A stretch of 64,000 nucleotides of DNA. Source: Parus major (lineage: Eukaryota; Chordata; Aves; Passeriformes; Paridae). Shown one piece after another: positions 56,244 to 64,000 of the stretch. Below the pieces are notes generated by a model. The model was not told the DNA's origin. It saw nothing but the letters and a program-made list of their open reading frames with translations, and did no database searches. The stretch spans positions 2,199,006 to 2,263,005 of the forward strand of contig NC_031769.1 in NCBI RefSeq assembly GCF_001522545.3, in the 5' to 3' direction. The first letter of the stretch is position 1. The number at the start of each line of letters is the position of its first letter. A program made the translations under genes and the position numbers.

Positions 56244-56540
56244 GTAATGACCAACTCCATCTGGATATCATCATTATTGAGATTATGGTTTGGATTGTTA
56301 TCATCACCACGGTCACTGCTACCTGTGCACGCTCCCTCTCAGTCTGACCTTTTTGCACGAGGATGAATTTTGTGATTTAAGGGTAAAACCTTCCCCCAGT
56401 TCCACGTGCAAGGTGGTTTCAGGACCTAACCCCTGAAGCAGATGTGAGGTCAAGCCTGAAGACACCTCCCCACCTTTCCTTCCCCACCATGCAGGCTGTG
56501 TTTGCTGCTGCCTTTAACCCTGTTCCCGTTGCATCCCCAG

Positions 56541-56804
56541 TGCTGCCTGCAGGAATCCAGGAGAGCCTGAAGGACCAGGAGGTGACCGAGGGCCAGGTGG
56601 CCACTCTGAGGTGTGAGCTGACCAAAGCTGCCCCCGTGGAGTGGAGGAAGGGCAGAACTTTGCTCAAAGCCAGTGACAAGTACAAAATGAGGCAGGAGGG
56701 CACGGTCAGGAAGCTGCTTATCCAGGATGTGGAACTAAAAGATGCTGGGGAGTACACGTGTGTGTGTGCAGAGCAGGAGACAACAGCGGCCTTGATAGTG
56801 CATG
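56541..56804 (+). CDS. OBSCN: Obscurin exon, Ig37 (CVCA variant)
   Basis: V-LPAGIQESLKDQEVTEGQ opens an 88-residue domain with LRCELTKAAPVEWRKGR, KYKMRQEGTVRKL and EYTCVCAEQETT. The A-strand Phe is replaced (AGIQES for ALFKEE), and Ala follows the C-V-C. Acceptor TTGCATCCCCAG; donor GTAAAA. A 285-bp intron follows without features. Confidence 0.95.
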
Positions 56805-57089
56805 GTAAAAATAATGTGCATTTATCTGTATTATTGTGGATTTCTGAGCCAGCTCCATATTGGTTGTGTGTTCTCCTGCAGCTGAATTGTTTCTGTAAAC
56901 TCTCTGTATGATCTGGTTGTATCCATGCTGCTTTTTCTGTCTTTTGGTTTGTTCAGTGTCCCAGAACTGTGAGGAAAAAACCCTGTTTCCACCCTAAAGT
57001 GTCCTCTGCTTCTGTACCACCCCACCCCTCCTGTCACCTGTGTGCCACGTGTCATTTTTAACGTCCTCTGTGCATTTTGTGACCTTCAG

Positions 57090-57353
57090 CCCTGCCAGCC
57101 CTTTTCAAAGAAGACCTGAAGGACCTGCAAGCCGTGGAAAGCCAAACAGCCACCCTCCGCTGTGAGCTGAGCAAGGCTGCAGCTGTGACGTGGAGGAAAG
57201 GGATCAAAATACTCAGGGCAGATGAAAAATACATCATGAGGCAGGAGGGTGCCCTGGCAGAGCTGGAAATCCATGACCTAGAGCTGCAGGATGCAGGAGA
57301 TTACACCTGTGTGTGTGGGGACCAGCACAGCACTGCCTCTCTGACAGTGAAGG
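57090..57353 (+). CDS. OBSCN: Obscurin exon, Ig38 (CVCG type)
   Basis: A-LPALFKEDLKDLQAVESQ begins an 88-residue domain with LRCELSKAAAVTWRKGI, KYIMRQEGALAEL and DYTCVCGDQHST. Acceptor GACCTTCAG; donor GTAAAT. A 416-bp intron follows with nothing I recognise. Confidence 0.95.
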
Positions 57354-57769
57354 GTAAATGTAGATGATTGTCCATTTTCTGTTTCTCTGAAACCCACATG
57401 AAGTGTCCACCTGTTGTTAACTCGTGTCCAGTTCTTGTTCAGGTGTTTTTATTTTTGTCTGGTGTTGCTGGAAAGGGAGCTGAGGACAGGACTGTCTCTC
57501 CTTGCCAGCACACTGCTGTGTTGTAGGCTTGAGGGAATTGCACCCAGGAAATGTTAGAGCAGCTGAGATGTTCCTCCCTGTGATAAATCCTTTAAATTCC
57601 ACCTTAAATCTTGTACTTTGGCCTTTCATCTCAGCACTTCTTGTCTTACTGCTGGATTTGGTTTTCCAGATCTTTGTAGTGACAACCTTAACCTCAAACC
57701 CCTGATTTGGCCAGATTTGCACTTCAGCTGAGAATTTAAATACATTTTCTATTGGCTTTCCATTCCCAG

Positions 57770-58033
57770 CCCTGCCAGTGCTTTTCAAGGGAGAGCTGAA
57801 GGATGAAGAAGCCCAAGAGGGAGCATCAGTTACTCTGAGATGTGAATTAACCAAAGGAGCTCCCGTGCAGTGGAAATTAGGGCCCAAAGTGCTCAAAGCA
57901 AGTGACAAATATCAAATGAGACAGTCTGGCCTCACTGCAGAGCTGGTCATTCGTGACCTAGAAGTAAAAGATGCTGGAGGTTACACCTGTGTGTGTGGTG
58001 ACCAGAAGACAACAGCAACCTTATCAGTTCATG
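57770..58033 (+). CDS. OBSCN: Obscurin exon, Ig39 (CVCG type)
   Basis: A-LPVLFKGELKDEEAQEGA starts an 88-residue domain with LRCELTKGAPVQWKLGP, KYQMRQSGLTAEL and GYTCVCGDQKTT. Leu replaces the basic residue after WK (WKLG), and Gly precedes YTC. Acceptor CATTCCCAG; donor GTAAAA. The 1.27-kb intron contains a long AT microsatellite. Confidence 0.95.
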
Positions 58034-58680
58034 GTAAAAAGAACTTATTAAAATTGATAAGTATCTCTTGAGACAGACATAATTCTGAAATATAGTTGTT
58101 TCTTCCCTGGGTCAGTAGTTTTTTACCCCTTCCTCTTCCTTCACTCTGTTTATAACTCATTTCTTCCTGAGAAAGGGTAGCTCTTGGTGAATTTTTGGCT
58201 CGATATTAATCTGTACTTTAAAAGGAGAAAATGAGAAGTTTCCTTTTGTGCAAGTCTTCTCTTCTTGGATATTTGCATTTTCCAGCTCCAACCCCACAGG
58301 TCACTTCACCACAGTCCCTCCAAAACAGCCAGCTCTGGGCTGTCAGGTCCTTCTTCCTTCTTCTTTCTTTCTTCTTGGAAAAGGAGAAGTGAGGGTTGGG
58401 GGAGCAGAAAGAGGAGGAAATTCTCTGGCCATGTTTGGTTTTGTATTTTTTTTTTAAGGTTACAGATTCTTTAAAGAAGTCAGACATGCAGAGTGAGATA
58501 AGTGTTATCATTCCAGAGCTTAATTCCCATAGGTTGTTTTGTCTTAGAGTTATGATTTCCAAAATGAGGAGTAATAAGAATCTGAAATTCCTATTAAATG
58601 TGATGGCCCTTCAAACTTCAATTTAAAACTAGGAGTAGTTTTATTTTGAAATCTGTCTGCTTTCATGTAGATGGGGCTGT

Positions 58681-58950
58681 AAAAATATTTATATATTTAA
58701 ATATTTATATATTTATATATATTTATATACATTTTTATATATTTATATATTTATGTATAAATATTTAAATATATTTATATATTTTATATAAATATATAAA
58801 TATACATTGATATATTTATACACTTATATATTTATATAAATATATGTATAGAAATATATGTTTATACTTATATATTTATATGTTTACATATAAATATATT
58901 TATATAAATATATATTTATATATTTATATTTTAAACAAATATATTTGTTT
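58681..58950. repeat. Long (ATATTTAT)n-type AT microsatellite
   Basis: About 270 bp of TATATTTATATAAATATATT-like sequence, with no G or C over most of its length, lie in the Ig39-Ig40 intron. It is self-complementary throughout and ends next to AAACAAATATATTTGTTT, an exact palindrome. Confidence 0.93.
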
Positions 58951-59305
58951 AATAAAAAAACCCCAGAAACTAACAACAGCAGCCTCCAAAAAATGACATT
59001 TTGTGGGTAAAATGGTTCTGTATCCAGCAGTGTTATTTGTGAGTGCTCTTGATCTGAGGTCTGGGTCTTTCTGTTTTGCTCTTTCACTATAAATAACAAC
59101 AAAAACCAAGGGAACTGATCCCTCAGGGTGGCTGAAATCACATTACACTTGAAAAAAGACACTTCCAGAGTTTCTGAACTTGGTTATGACTAAGAATATC
59201 TATAGCAGGCTGAAAAAAAGGCAAGTGGGGAAATAATCTCGAAGTTGAAATGAGGGTTTTAATTCTGGTTTTCTGGAATTTCTTTGTCCGTGTTGCATCC
59301 TCCAG

Positions 59306-59569
59306 CTCTGCCAGCAGTCTTTAAGGAAGAGCTGAAGGACAAGGAGGCAGAAGAAGGTGGAGAAGTCTCCCTGCTCTGTCAGCTCTCCAAAGCTGCTCCA
59401 GTGGAGTGGTGGAAGGACCAGAGGCTCCTCAAACCAAGTGGGAAATACAAAATGAGGCAGGAAGGGCTGAAGGCAGAGCTGGTGATCCATGAAATAGCTG
59501 AGGAGGATGCAGGAGACTACAGCTGTGTGTGTGGAGAGCACCAGACTACGGCTGTCTTGACAGTACAGG
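59306..59569 (+). CDS. OBSCN: Obscurin exon, Ig40 (CVCG type)
   Basis: A-LPAVFKEELKDKEAEEGG opens an 88-residue domain with LLCQLSKAAPVEWWKDQ, KYKMRQEGLKAEL and DYSCVCGEHQTT. A second Trp follows the core Trp (EWWKD), as in one human copy I recall. Acceptor TTGCATCCTCCAG; donor GTAAAG. The 1.36-kb intron after it holds no element I can name. Confidence 0.95.
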
Positions 59570-60926
59570 GTAAAGCTATCCCTGACCTCCTGCTTCCTGA
59601 CTGGAAACCTCTGTCCTCTGCTCTAAGCTGTTCAATTTTCCACATCTGTCTGTCCATCCTTGTTCATTTCCTTCCATTAAGTTGAAAATGCTCCCTGCCC
59701 CTCCTCACCTGCAGGCTGTGCAATTTGGAAAATACCTGTCTGCATTTCTCTGTGCCATCCTTTTCCTTTCCTTAAACACAAGCCTGCTCTCCTTTCTTCT
59801 TTCCCTTCTGCCATTCCTTTCCTACCATGTAACCCCACTGTTCTTTGGTCTTTCCTCTCCTGCATTTATTCTCTAAACCACAAATCTGTTTATTCTTTGC
59901 TATTTCTTCCTGGAATTCTCAATACCAACCATTTTAATACAGGGAATAAGGAGTATCCAGAATAAGTCTCTGTTAGTTGTAATTTCCTCTGCACTATGTC
60001 CATTTTATGCTTTGTGCCCATAATCTCTGTCCTGATGCCCAAGGACAGATTTCCACTGGGAGACTGATTTTTCTAAGGAAAGAATAAATTCTTTCTGTGA
60101 CCTCCTTCTGGTCTCCCTTTGTTGGAAGAACAATTTTCTGGATGAACAAGTCTGGTGTTTCAGCTTAACACTGCTGGAATGAGAAATGTGCCAAATCAGG
60201 GCTAAGCCTGTTTTCTAGCCTGGGTATTTTAACTAAGTCTCTAATGCTGGACATTAATTATGAGATCTGAGATATCCAACCTTGTTAAACAGATGAACTA
60301 TCCCATTATCCCACCTAGCTATTAGAGGGATATATGTGAAGGTCATCACATTTATTTCAAGGATGCAAGCTGCAGTGGGTGCAAGAATTATGTTAAATGG
60401 GAAAAATGTGTTCTGAGACAAGAAGCCAGGCTGGAATTCAGCAGCTGGAGATTTACTTTGGGGTCAAGAAGAACCTGTGAGTCCCTGAGCCCCTCTTCAA
60501 GGATATCTCAAGGAAGGAGTGAGGATGAGTAAGGAGCTGTGTCATCAGTCAGAGCACAGCAGGGCAGCTCTCTGAGTAGGAAAAGAGAGTGCAAAGCCGT
60601 GAAGTTTGTGGAAGACACCAACACTTGTGAATTAAGGAGCTCAGAGCTGGTATTCTGCTTTGTTCTGAGGAGGAAATGGGTAGAAAAGTTGTGTAAATCT
60701 GTTGAGGACTGTGCACTTTTGCTGTAGGAAGCCAGGGTAAATCCAAAAGGATCAGGATCTCTATTCCCACTAGGATATTTTCATTTCTCTTTCCTCTCTT
60801 GGTGGCTGATGCTCACAAGCTTGACAACTTTCCTCTCTCACAACCTTCACAACTTTCCCCTGTCACTTCCTCACCCTTCCCTGGAGACACTCCCAGTTTG
60901 TAACACATTTTACCTGCATCCTTCAG

Positions 60927-61193
60927 CTCTGCCCCCGTTTTTCCAAGAAGAAATGGCCAGCCAGGAAGGGGTAGAAGGTGGAACGGCCACTTTGCGCTGC
61001 CAGCTGAGCAAGGCCCCTGCCCGTGTGCAGTGGAAGAAGGGCCAGCACGTCCTCACCTCGGGCACCAAGTACAGCATGAGGCAGGAGGGATGTGCTGTGG
61101 AGCTGCTGGTCCATGGCTTGGACCTGAGTGACAGTGGGGATTATTCCTGTGTGTGTGGAGACAAGACCAGCACGGCTGCCTTAACAGTTCATG
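60927..61193 (+). CDS. OBSCN: Obscurin exon, Ig41 (CVCG type)
   Basis: A-LPPFFQEEMASQEGVEGG begins an 89-residue domain with LRCQLSKAPARVQWKKGQ, KYSMRQEGCAVEL and DYSCVCGDKTST. There is an extra Cys before the E strand (EGCAVEL), a feature repeated in Ig43 and Ig44. Acceptor TGCATCCTTCAG; donor GTAACG. The 353-bp intron holds no recognisable element. Confidence 0.95.
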
Positions 61194-61546
61194 GTAACGT
61201 AATCCTTGGGGTGAACGTCCTCCAAACCTGCCCAAATCTCTGCTGCCGCGGTCTGTTCCTGTCCCTTTCTGTTTGCTTTGGTTCCTTTGGACTCTCTGTG
61301 CTTCCTCCTTTTGTAGGGTTGGGAAAAACAATCCCTGTTGGTGTTTGTCCCCCTCAGCTCTGCTGGTTCACATCACTTTCCTTGCCCTGATCCAGTGTTC
61401 AGGGAAGCTGGGGAAGATTTTCCATTGTGTTCCACTGACCTGGATCAGGGCTTGGTATTGGCCCATGAAACCTCTCCCCCAGGACCTCACCAAGCTGCTT
61501 TTTAAGGAAAACTCACCCCCTCTGTGGTAACTCTTTTGCTCTTCAG

Positions 61547-61810
61547 CGCTGCCTCCAGAATTCAAGAGAGAGCTGAAGGACCTGGAAGCTGTGGAAAATG
61601 GCACAGCTGCTCTGCAGTGTGAGCTGACAAAACCTGCTGAGGTGGAGTGGAAGAAAGGGCAGGAGGTGCTCAAAGACAGCAGAAAATATGAAATGAGTCA
61701 GGATAGTGCTGTTGCAAAGCTGGTTATCCATGAGCTGGAGGAGCAGGATGCTGGAGTTTACACCTGTGTGTGTGGAGATCAGCAGACAACTGCCACCCTG
61801 ACAGTCAATG
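61547..61810 (+). CDS. OBSCN: Obscurin exon, Ig42 (last CVCG domain)
   Basis: A-LPPEFKRELKDLEAVENG starts an 88-residue domain with LQCELTKPAEVEWKKGQ, KYEMSQDSAVAKL and VYTCVCGDQQTT. It closes the series of fourteen C-x-C domains and the run of donors lacking +5 G (here GTAAAA). Acceptor GCTCTTCAG. The 645-bp intron holds a short imperfect tandem (CCTTAAGAGGGA.TATGAAC-type, near 62025-62130). Confidence 0.95.
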
Positions 61811-62455
61811 GTAAAAAACTAAAAGGAAAAGACTGTAAAATAAGAATAATAACTGGTTTAATGTTGCTTAAGGAAAAGACTGTAAATCATAAGGTGTGCA
61901 GAATAGCCTGGTGTATGCAGCTCATGGAGTGGCCAGGCAGAAAATGGGAATTGCAATCAGAACTAAGTGCATTTTTCCTGTATTTTGCTGTCAGAATAAT
62001 CAAAATCTCTCCTGCAAGTGGCCTGCCTTAAGAGGGACTCTGAACCTTTAAAATTCCCTGCCTTAAGAGGGAGTATGAACTCTTGCAAGTCTCTGTGTTA
62101 GGAGGGAATCTGAACTCTGAAAATTCCCTGCTGATCTTCAAAACACTTCTTCAGTGATCAGGGCAGCATGCTGGCTACTTTTACAGTAGGAAAACTATTA
62201 TTCCATTTTTAGATCATAGATTAGGTCTTATATATTTCATGGCAAATGTAACTTCTTGAAATCCATTTCTTCCTGTTCTGCAGATATTCCTATTACTTCT
62301 CTGGGGAAATATCTTTGTTGTTTGAATTTAGAACATTGAGGTTTAGAGACATCTGGGAAAAAAAACCCTCTCTTTTGGTGCCATCATTTTCCCCTCTGCT
62401 TCCTCTTTCCCAAGCCCCCACTGCAGCAGGTCCAAATCTCATTTCTGTTTTATAG

Positions 62456-62722
62456 CCCTCCCAGCCCTTTTCAAGCAAGAGCTTCAGGACACCGAGGCAG
62501 AAGAAAGTGGCACAGTGACACTGAGGTGTGAGCTCACCAAACCCAAGGCCCCGGTGGAGTGGAGGAAAGGGGATGTGACCCTGTACCCTGGTCTGAAATA
62601 CGAGATGAAGCAGCAGGGCTGTGCTGCTGAATTGGTCATTTATGACCTGGAATTGGATGATTCAGGAATTTACACCTGTGACTCCGGACACCAGCGGACA
62701 ACGGCTGTGGTGGCCGTGCATG
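62456..62722 (+). CDS. OBSCN: Obscurin exon, Ig43 (single F-strand Cys)
   Basis: A-LPALFKQELQDTEAEESG opens an 89-residue domain with LRCELTKPKAPVEWRKGD, KYEMKQQGCAAEL and IYTCDSGHQRTT. The F strand returns to a single Cys (CDSG), as in Ig26-27. The mammalian block ends with a CDTGH-type domain as I recall it. Acceptor TTTATAG; donor GTAGGC, with +5 G restored. The 1.05-kb intron has a CR1 fragment. Confidence 0.95.
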
Positions 62723-62898
62723 GTAGGCAGAGGTGGCCCTTGGCTCAGGAGGAGTGGAGTGAAAAGAGCTTTTCCTGGTGTTTTCTTCAGCCATTGATTT
62801 GTTTTGCTGCTGGCCCATGCCAGAATAAATGTTCTTCATGGGCATGGCACACAGCAAGGTAGAAAGATTCTCCTTGCAGTATCTGAAGCGTGAAATTA

Positions 62899-63025
62899 AA
62901 TCATAGAATTCCAAAATAGTTTGGGTTGGAAAGGACTCTAAAGCTCATCTCATTCCACAGGCAGGGACAGCTTCCACTAGACCAGGTTGTTCACAGCCTC
63001 AACCAAGCTGGCCTTGAATGTTGTT
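62899..63025 (-). mobile_element. CR1 LINE 3' fragment
   Basis: AATCATAGAATTCCAAAATA, GTTTGGGTTGGAAAGGACTC, GGCAGGGACAGCTTCCACTA and GACCAGGTTGTTCACAGCC are a reversed CR1 end. Confidence 0.85.
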
Positions 63026-63772
63026 TTGATGTAGAAATAGACTGATCCCTCCTGCCCTGAGTGCAGGGAGTGTGGCTGGATATGGAAATGGGATAAGGGA
63101 TGCTGAATTGGATGTAATGCCTGCCTGGGATGGCAAGAGATGCACCAATTAAGTATTCCTGTGATATATGAATGTGCTGTATTGTTACTGGAAGCTTTGA
63201 ACTTCTAATGGTTCTAATGGTGACTGCAGACAACTTGAATCCACACCTGTTTTCCTTCACTCCTTGTACCATCCAGAGCAAGGCCCTAGCTGAAATCTGA
63301 ATTTCCCATCCCATTTATCACTGCATTGTGAACTCTTACCAAGAGATCAATACTAACTTGCGTTTTTATACATTGATAGAAGCCTTATTGGGGACAGAAA
63401 TTCTCTTTTTTTAATGTTGCAAACTCACAGAACTCTATTAAGGGACGGGGATCTGTGTAAGAGAGGCCGTTCCAGGTGATCTTTGTCTAAAGCGTCCATA
63501 CTTGGCATGGAAACTCTTCCATAGGAAAGTCTGACTCCTTCAGACCCCAAACCAGACCATTCTGTTGACCACTAAAACCAGATCTTTCCTAACTTTGCCT
63601 GTCCCCAGCTCTTGCCTCCCTTAGTGGTTCAAGAAAGATTTTGCCAAGACCAAGAGTTGCCTCCCCAGGATTATGGAATCATTAGGACAAGCCATACCTG
63701 AAGGATGAGGGTAGGACTGGATCCTTCTTGCACTAAAACACTCTTGAAACGTTTTCCTCTCAAATTTTACAG

Positions 63773-64000
63773 CACTGCCCATCACGTTTAAGCAACCTTT
63801 ACAAAATAAGGAGTTTGAGGAAGGAAGCACAGCCACGTTCTGCTGTGAGCTGTCGAAACCCAGTGCTGCAGTGGAATGGAGGAAAGGAGGTGTGGGGCTG
63901 CAGCCCAGCCAGAAATATGAAATGAGGCAGAGGGGATGCCTGGTAGAGCTCTTGATACACAATCTCAGATTAGAAGACACAGGAGAATACAGCTGTGACA
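63773..64000 (+). CDS. OBSCN: Obscurin exon, Ig44, cut off by the window end
   Basis: [19 protein letters not shown] begins a domain with a double Cys in the B strand ([10 protein letters not shown]), [21 protein letters not shown] and EYSCD at the window edge. The last 36 or so bases of the exon and its donor lie beyond 64000. The single F-strand Cys cannot be confirmed, because the sequence stops just after CysAsp. Confidence 0.93.

Larger units (their letters stand above)
1..64000 (+). other. OBSCN: Internal part of the obscurin gene (tandem Ig-domain region)
   Basis: All recognisable coding sequence belongs to one + strand gene. Forty-four I-set Ig domains follow one another, each flanked by AG/GT splice sites in phase 1, so that the last base of one exon (usually G) and the first two of the next form the linker codon. 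Obscurin is known to sit around sarcomeric M-bands and Z-disks and to link myofibrils to the sarcoplasmic reticulum through small ankyrins; titin and myomesin are known partners of its N-terminal part. The domain order here follows mammalian obscurin as I remember it, ending in the characteristic ALP...CVCG block. The window probably starts after the first fibronectin III domain and ends before the calmodulin-binding and RhoGEF parts; that placement is inference. Window numbering Ig1-Ig44 is mine. Confidence 0.93.

Noticed and set aside
62025..62130. CTGCCTTAAGAGGGA.T.TGAAC.CT repeated units
   Set aside because: There are about three diverged, unevenly spaced copies. I mention them under Ig42 but they are too irregular for a separate repeat call.
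1..64000. Titin as the identity of the gene
   Set aside because: Titin also has tandem one-exon I-set domains, but the ALP...CVCG block, the WFLDKTPLH, SIPSV and RGLTSKASL domains and their order fit obscurin. I saw no PEVK or A-band FN3 pattern.

Overview
The window is an internal piece of one very large vertebrate gene on the + strand. I identify it as obscurin (OBSCN), the giant sarcomeric signalling and scaffold protein of striated muscle. The organism is a bird, and a songbird is my best guess. The evidence for a bird is the many CR1 LINE 3' ends (fragments ending near ATGATTCTGTG or starting near CAGAATGGTTTGGGTTGGAAGG in the opposite orientation) and several short solo LTRs. There is no start codon, stop codon, promoter or poly(A) site of the gene itself. 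The window starts in an intron and ends inside an exon.

Layout. Forty-four immunoglobulin I-set domains (numbered Ig1 to Ig44 within this window) are encoded one after another. Forty-two have one exon each. Ig15 and Ig16 are each split over two exons. Exons are 264 to 276 bp and nearly all are phase 1-1, so most can be skipped without changing frame. Region A (bases 597-9560, Ig1-4) holds diverged domains separated by long introns. Region B (10399-19221, Ig5-9) is a cluster of near-identical domains of the type KVQKEVKAALSENATL; an assembly gap falls inside Ig5. Region C (20107-39299, Ig10-25) holds individually distinct domains. From Ig11 to Ig23 they alternate strictly between domains with and without the F-strand Tyr-x-Cys. 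A decayed Ig exon follows at 40355-40621. Region D (43018-64000, Ig26-44) is the tandem 'ALPxxFKEEL' block. Fourteen of its domains carry an extra Cys (C-V-C-G), and fifteen consecutive exons have donor sites without G at +5.

The identification rests on the order and character of domains that I recognise from mammalian obscurin. Examples are the Ig18 type (INIVKxL ... SIPSV), the Ig22 type (GITKRLK ... RGLTSKASL), the Ig25 type (WFLDKTPLH.NELNEI) and the long ALP-type block with CVCG. Titin was considered and rejected. Together the domains form an elastic or ligand-binding rod between the N-terminal titin/myomesin-binding part and the C-terminal signalling part of obscurin; both of those lie outside the window.

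Introns hold CR1 fragments in both orientations, four solo-LTR candidates, a 52-bp minisatellite, a (TTTCCCC)n tract that runs into an assembly gap, AT-rich microsatellites and a few strong inverted repeats. I saw no RNA gene, CRISPR array or second protein-coding gene. I found no new biological system. The most interesting observations concern exon duplication and homogenisation, the decayed exon, the two-domain super-repeat, and splice-site weakness across the ALP block.
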